A DNA stretch of 64,000 nt. It comes from Acanthacorydalis orientalis. Lineage: Eukaryota > Arthropoda > Insecta > Megaloptera > Corydalidae. Shown here piece by piece: positions 29,323-41,749 of the stretch. Numbering within the stretch: position 1 is the first letter of the stretch; each line of letters starts with the position of its first letter. Position numbers and translations under genes: made by a program. The DNA is taken from assembly GCA_034766995.1 (NCBI GenBank), contig CM068313.1:28741825-28805824 (forward strand). The letters run 5' to 3'. The notes beneath the pieces are model-generated. The model saw nothing but the letters and a program-made list of their open reading frames with translations. It was not told the origin of the DNA and made no database searches.

Positions 29323-29449
29323 AAGAGAGAACGAGAAAGAGAGAGATTCTATGTGACTCTAGTATTTATACTTAAAATTTTATTTTTACATTTTAAAAAA
29401 ATCTCTTAAAATATAAACAAAATATATTTGAAAATTTATTATATAGTCA
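25101..29449. other. A/T-rich gene-free stretch with dense microsatellites
   Basis: Tracts lie at about 25276-25350, 25591-25636, 26116-26144 (TA and TG), 27079-27099, 27495-27560, 27655-27692, 27992-28058, 28365-28440 (TA, TG, TA, then GA), 29036-29067 and 29252-29346 (TA followed by a GA-rich tail). Sequence between the two tracts at 27.5-27.7 kb is an imperfect palindrome of ATAGATAT-type units. Open frames in this stretch are microsatellite translations or short A/T-rich frames. Confidence 0.65.
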
Positions 29450-30480
29450 AATGTGCGTAGAAACATAATTCACACGGTAAAATCAGTTTTGTTACAGAAC
29501 ATATCTAAGTGATGCCGAGCAAGAAGTACTTGTTTAAAATGTGTTTTGCTAAACTACAGAATCTCTTGTTTCGGAAGTACTTTAAATAGAATCGCGTTCT
29601 GCTACCGGATGTATTTGCGTGAACTGTGGGTGGCAAAACGTTGCACTTTAACATTAAATACAAAAGAATAATTATCATTGCTGCTACCATTACTATCTAC
29701 GGATCTTCAATTCATTTTCCTATATACTATATGAACGTTGAATAAAAGAGAACTTGTTACTTGTTTATAAACATAGTTCCATTTGTAGCGTATATTATAT
29801 AAATATACACTTGGCGACAAAATTAAACTGCAAATTTATATAGTTATGTGTTATGTATATTTTAGTACTTTAGAAGTCTAGACAAAACGGTACATGCTTT
29901 TAGAATATATAATACGTTTGAATAAGTTTCATGAATTTATATCTAAACACTAGTTGTTAAACTCTAATCTAAATAATACACATAGAGAATTATATAAATT
30001 AATTATGGTACACTAGTTCGGTTGTATTAATGAAACTTAAACACACATACGCATGCACGCACATCTATACATTTAATTTCATTAAGAATATAAATAACTA
30101 AACACAAACATGCTTTTTTCATTAACAGTATTCAGTTAACAATTGTGATTCTAGTTATTAAAGTTTATCGTACGAAAAGGAAATGTAGTTAAGTAATTCA
30201 TATATAATTGACGAAAGCTTAGAATTGCCTTAGTGTTCTGTTTTAATCCACACTTCCTGCACAATGCGTTGGACGTGTTCGTGGTACCGCAAGATTTCGA
30301 TTGTAACTTAATTTATTCATACTGTGTATGTCTTCTTGTTTTCAATTTGAATATTTCACGTCGTGAACAGGATTAATGCCATCGAGTATTGTAATAATGA
30401 ATATGAGAGCTGTATCGTTACAGATAGAATTTAATATAAATTATCTTCTTAACCCGACTGGAACAGAATTCTAACTTTGT
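29450..30480. other. Two mixed-composition patches, no gene recognised
   Basis: Patches at about 29450-29720 and 30220-30470 contain CpGs and no microsatellites. The first holds a 61-codon minus-strand frame (29505-29690) with no recognisable motif. The second contains GCGTTGGACGTGTTCGTGG near 30264. Non-coding exons or regulatory DNA are possible, but nothing in the sequence decides this. Confidence 0.3.
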
Positions 30481-31580
30481 TCTTACCTTGTTTTTCAATA
30501 AGAACTTTTTTTAAAGATAAATAACATAAACTCATATGCATTAATTCTATCGTAAATACAATCAACATTTTGCTATTCACTTAATATAAATTATACTGGA
30601 GAAATAATCAACAAAAAACACAATCTTCAAATATATGCAAATCTATTTTTAATATGAAATATTTATTTAATTTATGAAGATATTCTTCAATTAAAATTAA
30701 ATAAGAAAACGTAAATTAATGTAAATATTTAAATGCATCATTATATCAAACAGTATCATTATAAAATTTATATATATATATATATATCAGCTTTAGTAAT
30801 GATCAGTATATTGTATGAAAATAAAAAAAAAATAATATTAATGAATATAAATATACAATATTTATTCTCGTAGACAAATATGTATAATTAGTTTTTAATT
30901 CAAAGGTTATTGACTGACTATAAAAAGTAAATAATTTTAGTATATATGATAAATACAAAAAAATCAAAATGCAGTTCACTATAATCAGTCCCTATAATTT
31001 TATATTTTTACTTTGACTAGTCTTACTCATAAATTAATTTTATTCTTAAGAAGTGTCATCTATAAACCAAAGTCCTTTTAGATAAAATAACATCAGCCCA
31101 TTATATATATTAATTTTTTTTTTTTTCTTGCATATATGAATATTTTTATATAGATTATAATTTCATTAAGCTCATTTTTAAAAATATATTCTATTTTTTA
31201 AATTGATATTATTGGATATTTTCTTTAAAAAAAGTATTACACTTAAGAATCAATTAATAAATATTTTTTTAAAAATGAAAGTGATGAAAACACGAAGATA
31301 TAATAATTAGTTTTCTATTCAATGTGATAAATATTAAATCAAATATTTAATATAAAAATTATTTTACCATATTCAAAATTTAATACATAAAATGTTTTAG
31401 TATTATCCCGTTTTCCACCTAATAAGAATTTTTTTGAAAAGTCTATAGAAACGGGCTCTTCTTTTTAACTTTTATGTTATCAACATGAAATTTATTATTA
31501 GTTAATTATTGTAAATTGTTATTTAAAATATAATTTATGTATAATTGATAATGCAATAAAATATTTGCTCAGTATTGAAC

Positions 31581-31622
<42 letters not shown>

Positions 31623-31799
31623 CGAGTTCAGTTCTATATGTGTAATATTTAATATATTTCTTAAAAAAAATCAAAAACATAATACAATTTTGTAAACTAA
31701 ATTGTTTAAATATAACTTTTTGGTATTTCCTATATTATGTGTATGTGTAATATCAAAAATGTAATAGCAGTGAAAATAAAAATCAAAAGAGCGTCGAAT
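30481..31799. other. A/T-rich gene-free stretch
   Basis: (TA)n tracts lie at about 30770-30787 and 31583-31619. Nothing else is recognisable. A short minus-strand frame at 31671-31853 has no family features. Confidence 0.6.
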
Positions 31800-32290
31800 A
31801 ACAGAAAATATTTTTAACCGGCACAAGTATACACTTGGAGTGGTACTACACAATCAAGCCGAATTTACATTACAACGTAGCGTTGATGAAATGGTTTAGT
31901 TAGTTGAAAACGTAAATTGCGGTTTTTACAAAGAATTTTTCGACTCTTTGCATTTTTTACATTTTACATAAACAGTGCTTTAGCGTACGTTTCGTAAAAT
32001 ACACTCGGTGATTTCTTTTCGTATCACGCTTGTGAATTTACGTTCCCAACAACACAATACGAAACGTTTGCGATAGTTTTTCGAATGTAAATATTATGCC
32101 TCTCGTCTATGCTGATTTTATTCCTATTCTCGTTTTTACTATGTTCTTTAGTTATGAACTTTTAAGGTTTAGGTGAGCTTTGTTGAATATCTAGGCCGTA
32201 ACTCATTTTCATAAAATGACGCTGACTGCAGTTTGAAGGTTTTTCAGAGATTTTCCATTTTAGATAAACGTTCATTGGTAGTTTTCCTTA
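31800..32290. other. CpG-richer island, candidate non-coding exon or promoter
   Basis: A block of nearly 500 bp has complex sequence with many CpGs (for example TTTAGCGTACGTTTCG near 31978 and ACGAAACGTTTGCG near 32060). No long open frame exists on either strand. A GT-containing splice-donor-like string, TTAGGTGAGC, occurs near 32169 on the plus strand, but one such match is expected by chance. I consider it a possible non-coding exon or regulatory region. Confidence 0.25.
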
Positions 32291-32315
32291 CTTATTTATT
32301 CACATACTCTAAAAT

Positions 32316-32351
<36 letters not shown>

Positions 32352-32628
32352 CATTTTCAACTGAAATCAATTGAACGCAAAATAAACTTATTAAACGTAC
32401 TGTATAGAAAAGTTAATAGGAAATAATATTTTACTTTACTGTAATAAAACAGAAAACGTTAAAGATAGTCTAATCACTAATTGTAAATTCAATAGAGAAG
32501 AAATACTTATATCAAAAATATAAAAATTATATCCTTTTACAGTCAAAAATGTATAAAATGTTAAGTTTGAATTATAATCATTTCTAATTCTTCTTCATAA
32601 AGTTATATACAATATATACAGTGTATAT

Positions 32629-32671
<43 letters not shown>

Positions 32672-33215
32672 TGTATATGAAATTTTCCAAAAAATAAATA
32701 ATATATTTCATTATATAAACCAATAATTATTTAAAATTTTTGTAACTTTATAAATATATGATTATAAATTATTTTCAATCATATGACAGCTTGTGATGCT
32801 AAAAATGTTCAAAACAATGTAACATACAAAGAGGATAATTATACAAAATGTATATGTGCTTGAATTACTTCTATCTAACTTAATTCGTGCAATGATTATT
32901 ATTAAAAGCACGTCCATCCTTGGATCCTGCTCACAAGAGTTCCAACATCCCATGAACAAACACCATTATTTAACTTTTGTAGGATTATTCAATTCCAGTC
33001 GTATTGTAGGTAAAATTACGTGGCAGCTATGCCTTATTGCACTAACAGTCTGACACCACAGGCGACAGACGAGAGAGCCTTTGTTTCGGACAACGATATG
33101 GCAAACAGTCTCTCCATTCTCACATAATGGTCAGTACAAGCAATTATGCCTGCTTTCTATACAAACATAAACATATATGTACACGCATTTACACACATAT
33201 ACATACATACATCAT

Positions 33216-33281
<66 letters not shown>

Positions 33282-34225
33282 GTATATATATGTGTGTGTG
33301 TGTATAAAAATAGTTCTGATTAAAGAGTAATATTATTTAAATACATTATTTTTCTAACGTGTTAGCACATTTTTTCCTATTATTTGTCTCCATTTTATTT
33401 ATAGTGCCTCTATGATCGATAGTTCGGTAAATATAATTTTGAAATTATTGAAATATACCTACTGTTCTTAATAAAATGTTATTTATAAAAAGTGGTAAAT
33501 TATTTATATCCTTCTACATGTGTTCATCATTCTTTTATTTTTAGAATTCTGTAATATTAAAAATCGACTGAAATATACATATATGTGGGTCCAAAGAGAA
33601 TATTTTTTACTGTTTGTATAAGTTGTCATATTCAATGTTTTAGATCTTGAAAATATCGAACAGTATAGAAACAGTAATAATATATTTATTTCTATTAAAA
33701 GCATTTTTATAAATTGTCTTTTTCCTCCATTTTCCTTGAGAACAAGAAATAATTTCCTTAGATTATTTTTCGTGGTTTGTTAAATCTAAAATAAATGTAA
33801 CTTTTTTTAAAAAAAATAAGAAGTCAATGAATCGGAAAACTCATTCTTCTCCGAGAAATTCTCAGTCTAACACGTTTTTTGTGTTCTATCAAAAAGAGCA
33901 TTGCAGAAAAAAAATATTTAAAAAATAGAACTATACTTTTGAATTAACATCTATGCACTTTTTATATATTTCATCTTTCAAAGACTTTAAACTAGAAAAA
34001 ATTTAAATATGATATTAAATGAAGCTTCTTTCTTAACAATTACTAAATGAGTACCCAGTTTTTTTAATAAAATTTTATAGAAATGTATGTTTAAAATTCA
34101 TAGATTACATAGGTGGTACTAAAATATCTGAGGAGACATGTCATTTTCGAATAAAATATTTATTTAATAACAAAAGAATGTAACAGTATTGTATCTAAAC
34201 TTTTCTCATTTCTACGCATACATTT

Positions 34226-34291
<66 letters not shown>

Positions 34292-35005
34292 CATAAATAT
34301 GTGTTTTTTTGTAATCGTGATGAAAAGAATATATATTTCAATCAAATTGAAACACATTTATTTACTTGTTACAGGTAAATCATGTTCATTTTGTATATTA
34401 AATGCTTCATATCACGTCACTGATTAAAGAGTACCTTATGCGAATATGAATATTTGTTAATTGTGTATTTCTGTATGTTTATCAAATGAATTCCACTTCA
34501 TTTAATTGCAGAATGTAATTTGTAATTACATTTTCACATGAAATATATAATAATGTGGTCACGAATTTTACTCTGATGTATGGATCGCTTTATGATGATT
34601 TTTTGTTTATTAGAAACACAATAGAAAATATTTTATACATAGTTATCAAGTATATTATTCTGTTAATTGGATATTAATTAGTAATATAAAAATATATTTA
34701 CCAAGAAAATGTATACATGTTATTTATAAAAATATTTTAAGATAAAAATATAAGTATTATTATATTTCAAAGATAAAATTTTAAATTTTAATACTTTTAA
34801 TTTTTCTATTATTTGATTTCATGTTTAAATGTTATCAACCATAATTAAATAAATATGTACAACACTATGCGGTTATTTTTTATGACTTTTTCTTTATTAT
34901 TTATATATGTAACATGTAAAAACCACGTATGTATTTGAAAATGTTATGAATTTATAAAATATTAAAAGCATCATCAACTATTACCCCCTCCTCTCTATAT
35001 ATTTA

Positions 35006-35052
<47 letters not shown>

Positions 35053-35432
35053 GGTATCTTCATTAATATTTAAACATGGAATTTTCATTTAAAAATTATT
35101 ACATGTTATTATTTTTAGAATTCAATGTAATATTCTTTATACATTTTAAGCTTTTTCCTCTTATAAGAAAATTCTATATTGTAGTTTTCGAATGTTTTCT
35201 TTTTGTTTTACTTATTTTAAATAAAAAGCGAGAAGCATTCGTACAGATGCGATGAAAAAAATGTAATTTATTTAATGAAACGTAACGTTGTGTATATCTA
35301 TGCAGAGTTCTATTATTCGAGATTAAACAGTGACAGAGTTGTTCATTTTTTTGCAATTGTGGTTATATATTTAATGGATGCTAATAAATTATTGTTATTA
35401 TTATTTATAATTACATACGTCTATATATATAT

Positions 35433-35491
<59 letters not shown>

Positions 35492-35946
35492 TCTCATTTT
35501 TAAACAATATGAGTTTTGAACCTCTAAATTCGAATAATAAATAATATAGAAAAATTGAAAATATAATACAATAAAATTAATAAGAAATAAATTGTTTAAA
35601 TTATATAAAAATATTAATATGTATTATAATATTAAATATTGACATAATAAATTTGAATGTAATTGAACAAATGATTCACATTTATTACATTTCAAATCTA
35701 CTTTAGTTGAATTGAATCGAACTTACAAGCGTTCGTAGACTATTATAAAAAATCATAGATACTTTTAATAGTTTATTATCAAAATTTTATTTAAATCATT
35801 TGTTAATTGCGATCATAATTAATTTGGTACTTTTAAATAATGCAATATAAAGGAAGTAATATTGTATTTTTTTAATAGTATATTAGTAATTTTCTATAAA
35901 AGAAATTGAATATAATAGTTATAAAAATAGTTTTAAATTTACATTA

Positions 35947-36015
<69 letters not shown>

Positions 36016-36343
36016 GATAAGATATATTTTTACAACTAGTGATAATCCAAAATTTTTATTAAAAATTTCTATTAAATCGAAATTATTTTCAGAGTTAATT
36101 TCAAAATACTAAAAGTGTTATAAAAAAAGAATACTTCCAAATCTAATAAAAGTAGAAAATGTAACCAAAACTCATATATACATAAATCTATTCATTACGA
36201 CTATAAGAAATATGTTTACTGTTTAAAAATAAGTTATGCATACCAAAAATATCACCGTAAAATATTATGACTAGTTGAATATTTTACAGCAGATATTTGT
36301 GTTGTTTGCGATGAAAATCAAAATAACAGCGTACGACAGATGT
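32291..36343. other. Gene-free stretch with dense microsatellites and one mixed island
   Basis: Tracts lie at about 32318-32348, 32630-32672 (preceded by a perfect 12-bp dyad at 32608-32636), 33218-33303 (TA then TG), 34229-34291 (CA then TA), 35005-35052, 35422-35488 and 35949-36013. A mixed-composition block at 32840-33130 contains overlapping 65-codon frames on both strands (32762-32959 minus, 32856-33053 plus), which I read as chance frames in a GC-richer patch. Confidence 0.55.
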
Positions 36344-36429
36344 TGCCTGGCACCAAGTTTTATCATATTGTTTGCAATATAAATCAAGCGTTCATTTCAA
36401 TTTATATTGTTTACTTAGTGTCAAAGGCA
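36344..36429. repeat. Imperfect inverted repeat, hairpin-forming
   Basis: CAATATAAAT at about 36375-36384 pairs exactly with ATTTATATTG at about 36400-36409 around a 15-nt loop. Outward, CACCAAG pairs with CTTAGTG with one mismatch, and GTTGCCT pairs with AGGCAA plus one extra A. The left arm carries about 13 unpaired bases, which themselves form the small dyad ATATTG TTTG CAATAT. The total length of about 86 nt is in the range of a microRNA precursor, but the large bulge argues against a normal one. A diverged foldback element is the alternative. Confidence 0.45.
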
Positions 36430-36435
36430 AAACTG

Positions 36436-36477
<42 letters not shown>

Positions 36478-36618
36478 TGTAATAAAATTTCTGTATGATA
36501 CATAATTAACTAAATACACAAACATATGACACTCAATAGCGTTTGTTTCTCAGTTAAATAAATGCTTATTTAAATAAATTAAAAATAGTACAAATTGATT
36601 ATACTTTGCCGGACACTT

Positions 36619-36655
<37 letters not shown>

Positions 36656-36701
36656 CATAAACACATGCATATATATATATATATATATATACATATATAT
36701 A
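36430..36701. repeat. Cluster of (TA)n microsatellites
   Basis: (TA)n tracts at about 36437-36472, 36620-36652 and 36668-36701 are separated by short A/T-rich spacers. The last one directly abuts the left end of the TIR element that starts at 36702. Confidence 0.85.
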
Positions 36702-37459
36702 CCGTATATTTTAGCGTATAAGGCGACCATTAAAACCCAAAAATTCTTTAAAAGTAGGTCATCTTACACGCTCAATATAAAAACAGAAATTGTAAAATAA
36801 CATAAAGATTTTATTGTAGTTATATAGAAATTAAATTCTTTATTTTAAAGAAGGAATTTAAACTTTGGTATCTAACATATATTCATATAATAATTCATTT
36901 TTAATAAAAAAATTTAAAAATAAAATACAGATAGCTTTATAGGTACAAGCCCTGTACGTTGTTTTAATACACAGTATGTCACATCAAGGTGATATGTCAT
37001 TTTTGAAATTTTAAATCGAAAAATGTAATTCCTTTAATTTTGATTTTAGACATAAAAATAGTATTGTAACATGCGCAGAGGTATTTAATTTAGGATCGTC
37101 TTATGAGACAGATATATGATAAATGTATAAATTTTATCTTAAAATTTCTACCTCGTTTTATACGTAGGTCGACTTACACACCTTATTGTCCAATCAAGAT
37201 TAGGTATTTTTACAGTTCATTTCCTCCATATGTGTTTTTTATCTCTCACTGAGAGAAATATTGGTATAATGGAATATTCTTAAGCGTTTAGAACTCATAC
37301 TTTAGCGTTTCGAATTAAAGGGTGACTCGAACTCAAGTGCGCAAACGAGGTGTGTTTTTTAATTATAATTAGTGTTCGAGCGCTAATGACCTTAACTGTC
37401 GAAACGCCCTAAAATCCTAATAACCAACCAACCATCGCTTTATACGCCGAGATATACGG
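36702..37459. mobile_element. TIR-flanked element of about 758 bp with internal repeat motif
   Basis: The left end reads CCGTATATTTTAGCGTATAA followed by GGCGA. The complement of the right end reads CCGTATATCTCGGCGTATAA followed by AGCGA. About 20 of the first 24 positions match. A related motif of the form GGTCGTCTTATACG recurs inside at 36756-36772, 37092-37105 and 37166-37180, with small changes. The left end and the first internal copy form a subterminal inverted repeat. No transposase is encoded, so the element is non-autonomous or internally deleted. I recall a widespread animal repeat with the string CGTATAAGGCGAC at its ends but cannot name its superfamily with confidence. No clear target duplication is seen. 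Confidence 0.55.
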
Positions 37460-37752
37460 CACTTAAAGAAACATTTTTTTTTGTTCTTACGAAACAGTAT
37501 TATTCTTCCAGAAAATTTCAATAGAAAATCTATACATCCTTCTATGAAAAAATCTTGGTCATTTAATTTATTCACATTTAATAAATGTATTTATAATAAA
37601 AATAATATTCATTTTGATTATAAAATACTCAATAATTTTTATATCAATGTTAATCCTGATGTTATATAAATTGAACTACCGAATACGTAAATTAAATATG
37701 TAATTAAATGGATACAACGACTGTTAATTACTATAGATTTGATTCATACTAT

Positions 37753-37823
37753 ACTTCCGAAATCCGATTCGAAAAGTATTTTTCGATTCGGATCGAAAAA
37801 TACTTTTAATTAAAATCGGAAGT
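37753..37823. repeat. 71-bp hairpin with perfect 16-bp inner stem
   Basis: Inner arm AAAAGTATTTTTCGAT (37772-37787) is exactly complementary to ATCGAAAAATACTTTT (37792-37807) around the loop TCGG. An outer 8-bp stem, ACTTCCGA (37753-37760) with TCGGAAGT (37816-37823), is also perfect, separated from the inner stem by an asymmetric 11/8-nt internal loop. Alternative pairings within the left half (CCGATTCG repeats) are possible. It could be a small foldback element or a transcribed hairpin. No family is recognised. Confidence 0.75.
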
Positions 37824-37996
37824 ATTTTTGAACAGAAATACTTAATTGAAATAAATATTTTTAAATCCACAATTATTCTACTATATATTCTAATATAGAC
37901 GTGTATAATAATATTTTATTGTTTATTGAAACTCAATTCGTATACATCGTCGTTACTAATAATTAAATTAACTGCATGGAAGAACCTTTTGATAGG

Positions 37997-38047
<51 letters not shown>

Positions 38048-38432
38048 CATCGGTATGTAGTATTATGTATCAGTATGAATGTGCGTCATTGAAGTTTCCA
38101 ACGATCTTTTGTTCATCGTAGGACAACGTGGACATACTCTGTTTATAAACGGACCACGAGTTACATTCACAGCATCTTCCAGTCGACATTCTTGTATTAT
38201 TCAAAACGATATCATTACTTAAATAATGTCATACGATTTCTTTTATTCAAGCAAAACATTTAATGATAACATTTAATACAGTACATGAAGTTTCATTTCT
38301 AAATTCAAAGTTTTAATTTATATTTCTGTTTTTTTTTCGATCGAATTAAATAAAGACATTATTAAACGATATACTTTCAATGATATGAAATGCATTATAT
38401 GTTATAATGTTTTTTTCTTACATTTTTCAATG

Positions 38433-38506
<74 letters not shown>

Positions 38507-38858
38507 AGTAATATGGATACGAAATTGTCTAATGATCATTAAAAATGTGTTTACTGTGGATAACGTTGCATTTTGAATCGACAATATAACAGAGCTATTA
38601 GTTTGGATCATTTAAATTCCTTGCGGCAACATCAATGTAACTCGCAGGCAATTTGTTACCTGCAAGCTATTTTAAATCGATCTGATAGTAAAATATACGA
38701 TGCAAATTTATTTATAGATACGCATATACATTCATATGCTAATGCTTTAATAGATGATTTAAACGCACCAGTTATAAACTTGTTGAACTTTGACGAGTAA
38801 ATTTAGAAGAGAGATTTAATTTCATTGTATATATCAGAGTGTATATATATATATAGAG
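37824..38858. other. Gene-free stretch with microsatellites
   Basis: Tracts lie at about 37998-38047, 38438-38505 and 38838-38855. The 75-codon plus-strand frame at 38573-38800 opens with TTG, not ATG. It has a fairly protein-like composition (for example LNSLRQHQCNSQ and IDDLNAPVINLL) but resembles no family I know. It is probably a chance frame, with a small possibility of a decayed coding fragment. Confidence 0.5.
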
Positions 38859-39059
38859 GGTGATTAAAGTTAGACTTCCACACGAAAGTATTAAAAAACG
38901 CAAAAATTTTAAAAAAATATTATCCCCCATTTAGTATTTAAGTTCAATTGCATTTTAGTATTGAATTGAACTAAAAGACTAAATGAAAAATAACATGGCT
39001 TTTCTTAACTCTTACGTCCCTTTTTAATACTTTCATGTGGAAGGCGAAACTGAATCACG
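38859..39059. mobile_element. Foldback MITE, about 201 bp
   Basis: The two ends are inverted repeats of about 39 bp: GGTGATTAAAGTTAGACTTC on the left, and CGTGATTCAGTTTCGCCTTC as the complement of the right end. Both continue as CCACA(C/T)GAAAGTATTAAAAA. Pairing continues inside: CATTTAGT (38928-38935) with ACTAAATG (38978-38985), and AGTTCAATT (38941-38949) with AATTGAACT (38964-38972). All pairs share the same centre near 38957, so much of the element can fold into one long hairpin. It lies between (TA)n tracts on both sides, so the exact ends and the target duplication (probably TA) cannot be fixed. There is no coding capacity. Confidence 0.75.
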
Positions 39060-39119
<60 letters not shown>

Positions 39120-39417
39120 TATATACGTATATATATATATATATGTATATGGAAATGTCTTTCTTGATAAAATATATGTTACCATAATTTTAAATACTCA
39201 ATGTTCCTTCTAAATAAGCTAGAAAAATAATTTGAAAGTAATCAATTATTCGAATAATGATATCATTAAATATTCCTGATTCGATAATTCGTACATTCAA
39301 ATAATTCTAATAATTACAGAATGAATTTTCTTATTTTACAAAAATATTTAATTATTGGAACAATTTTTCTTGTTTACATATTTGATAGTTTTTAAATGAA
39401 AAAAAATCATTTAAAAC

Positions 39418-39476
<59 letters not shown>

Positions 39477-40135
39477 TTTAAATATTATATGTTGGGACAC
39501 ATGCTTCTGCGTGACGTCCGTATTTGAATATTAGATTAGTATTTTAATCATGGAATACGAATATTTGATGACCACGCGAATATTTGAGTAATCCTAGCGT
39601 TATTCTTAACAGAATAATGTTTAGAACACTCTTAAAATTATTTTAATTTTGCGTATAATTTAATCTTAACTTATAACTTATATAAAGTAATGATGTTATT
39701 TGGATTTAACGCTTTAAAATCAAACCTGTTATTCTTAAAATCGATCCTTATAATTTATAGTACGCCGATAATAATTCTCTTTACATTAATTTTCCCCCTT
39801 ACATTTTCATTCTTACTTCAAAGAATGAACTAGTTGACATTTTAGAAAAACACACAGATCAATCGCGGTGAACAAAAATGATAAATAACAAATTTTACAC
39901 AAAAAATGTGATTGATGCGTACAATGACTTTAATGCGAAAGGGATTTATATTGTTTTTGCTGCGATAAGAGAATTGATCGTTTGTTTCTTACATTAGATT
40001 TATGACGTTCATAAATACACCCTGACAAATTCCTTATATCTTTTTTCTCGCACATTCACTTCTATATAAAGTGTGTAGATACCTTAAAATCACTTATAAT
40101 AAACTTAGATGGGTGTGTTTTGTTCTACACATAAC

Positions 40136-40202
<67 letters not shown>

Positions 40203-41749
40203 GTGTACAGTAATATTATTCAAATTTTATTATAATTTAACATTAAAATAATTTTAAATCTTATAAATAAATTTACAATAATCTTAAATATTCTTAAATA
40301 AAATATATAAAAAAATAGTACTATCTAATTCACCATAGGAGTTTTCTGTGAAATTTTGGTTAAGGAACTCCTATTACGATATTCTCCATTTGGTGAAAAG
40401 AAATTGCTGTTTTAGAAATCAGCAAATTAATCATATATATAACGAAACAATTTTATTGAATATAGCATGACTGAATTTTCTATATCATAGTTTCACTATA
40501 TTATATTTCTAGTATAGAAATGATTACATTTCTTATATATTGTTAATTTTAATTTTATTTTCATATATGAAACTTTTTTGTCATTTATGAAACAATTCGA
40601 TTTTATTTCTAATATATTTTTATTATAATTATGTATAATATATTTTTGACTATTATGTATAATATATTTTTATTATAAAAATATTTGTAATTTTTCTGTT
40701 TCTAAGAAATATGTACATTGTTTCAATTATAAAGCAATTAAAAAGATAAATTAACCAACTGATCTTTAAAAATTTGCAATTAAGAAGAACAAATGATATA
40801 AAGTTTTAATAAAAATCTACTTAAAATATTAATATTATACATAATTATTCTTTACATGCAATAATTATTTTTAATATTTATGATTTAGAAGTAAGCGTTT
40901 TATGTTTTTTCGTCAAGTTAAGCTTCAAATTTTAATAGGAAAATTTAAATAGTGAATAGCGTGTGTACACCAAATTTAACATAAAACTTTATTATTAATC
41001 TGATTAAAAATGATTTAAAACGTTGAAAAAGGCTACAAATTTATATTTCTAAACTGTATAAGAAAAAGCACATTTTACTTTCCAATTTTTTTTCATAAAA
41101 TAGAAGTTTTATATAAAAGTTATACTTTCAATCTCCTATAATAATTGCTTTAATACGAAACTGATATTACCTGCTAACCTTTCTCTGATAAGCGTAGTTT
41201 AATTTATTTTTTCACTTTTTATATTTATTTTTATTGTATGATATTATGACAATGAATCTAATATAGAATAACTTTATCGATTTGTGCGAAATATTAATTC
41301 ATGTTCATTTTTTGACAATTTTAGTTGATCAAAAGTAGTAAAAAAATATATTTCTTTTTAAAAATACACTTTTATAGTTTTCCATACAAGTTACTTTTAT
41401 TAAAGTATTGGTTATCGGATTAATTAAAACACTGAAGTTCCATTAAAGTACATTAAAATGAAGTATAATTTATTTTCTATCGCGAAAGTTGATTTTAATC
41501 GTTTTAATCTGTTTAAATTGGATTAAATGTTTTTAGTAAATTTCGCGCGATTGCAAAAAATAAACTCAATGTATTTTATAAAATAAGTAATTAATTTGCT
41601 TTAAAAAAAATATGGGGTCCTCTGTCAAAATATATAATAGAAATATTAAGTAAACTATTTGTTTATCGTATAAACCAATTAAATATATATATATATATGA
41701 GAAAGTCACATTTGAGAAAATTTATTACTGAACATGCTCATACGTTACT
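39060..41749. other. Gene-free stretch with microsatellites
   Basis: (TA)n tracts lie at about 39060-39150 (several, with TATGTA and ACGTA breaks), 39418-39472, 40137-40200 and 41685-41699. A more complex block at 39870-40030 contains the dyad ATTTATGA CGT TCATAAAT at 39998-40016. A local duplication at 40611-40678 is listed separately. No coding sequence is supported. Confidence 0.6.
40611..40678. repeat. Local A/T-rich duplication
   Basis: ATTATGTATAATATATTTTT occurs at 40628-40647 and again at 40652-40671. The flanking AATATATTTTTATTATAA also occurs twice (about 40611 and 40661). This is a simple tandem duplication. Confidence 0.75.

Noticed and set aside
32856..33053. Overlapping 65-codon frames on both strands
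   Set aside because: Overlap on opposite strands in a GC-richer patch is expected by chance, and neither shows a domain.
38573..38800. 75-codon frame with protein-like composition
   Set aside because: It starts with TTG, has no recognisable domain and no neighbouring coding sequence. Kept only as a note in the regional entry.
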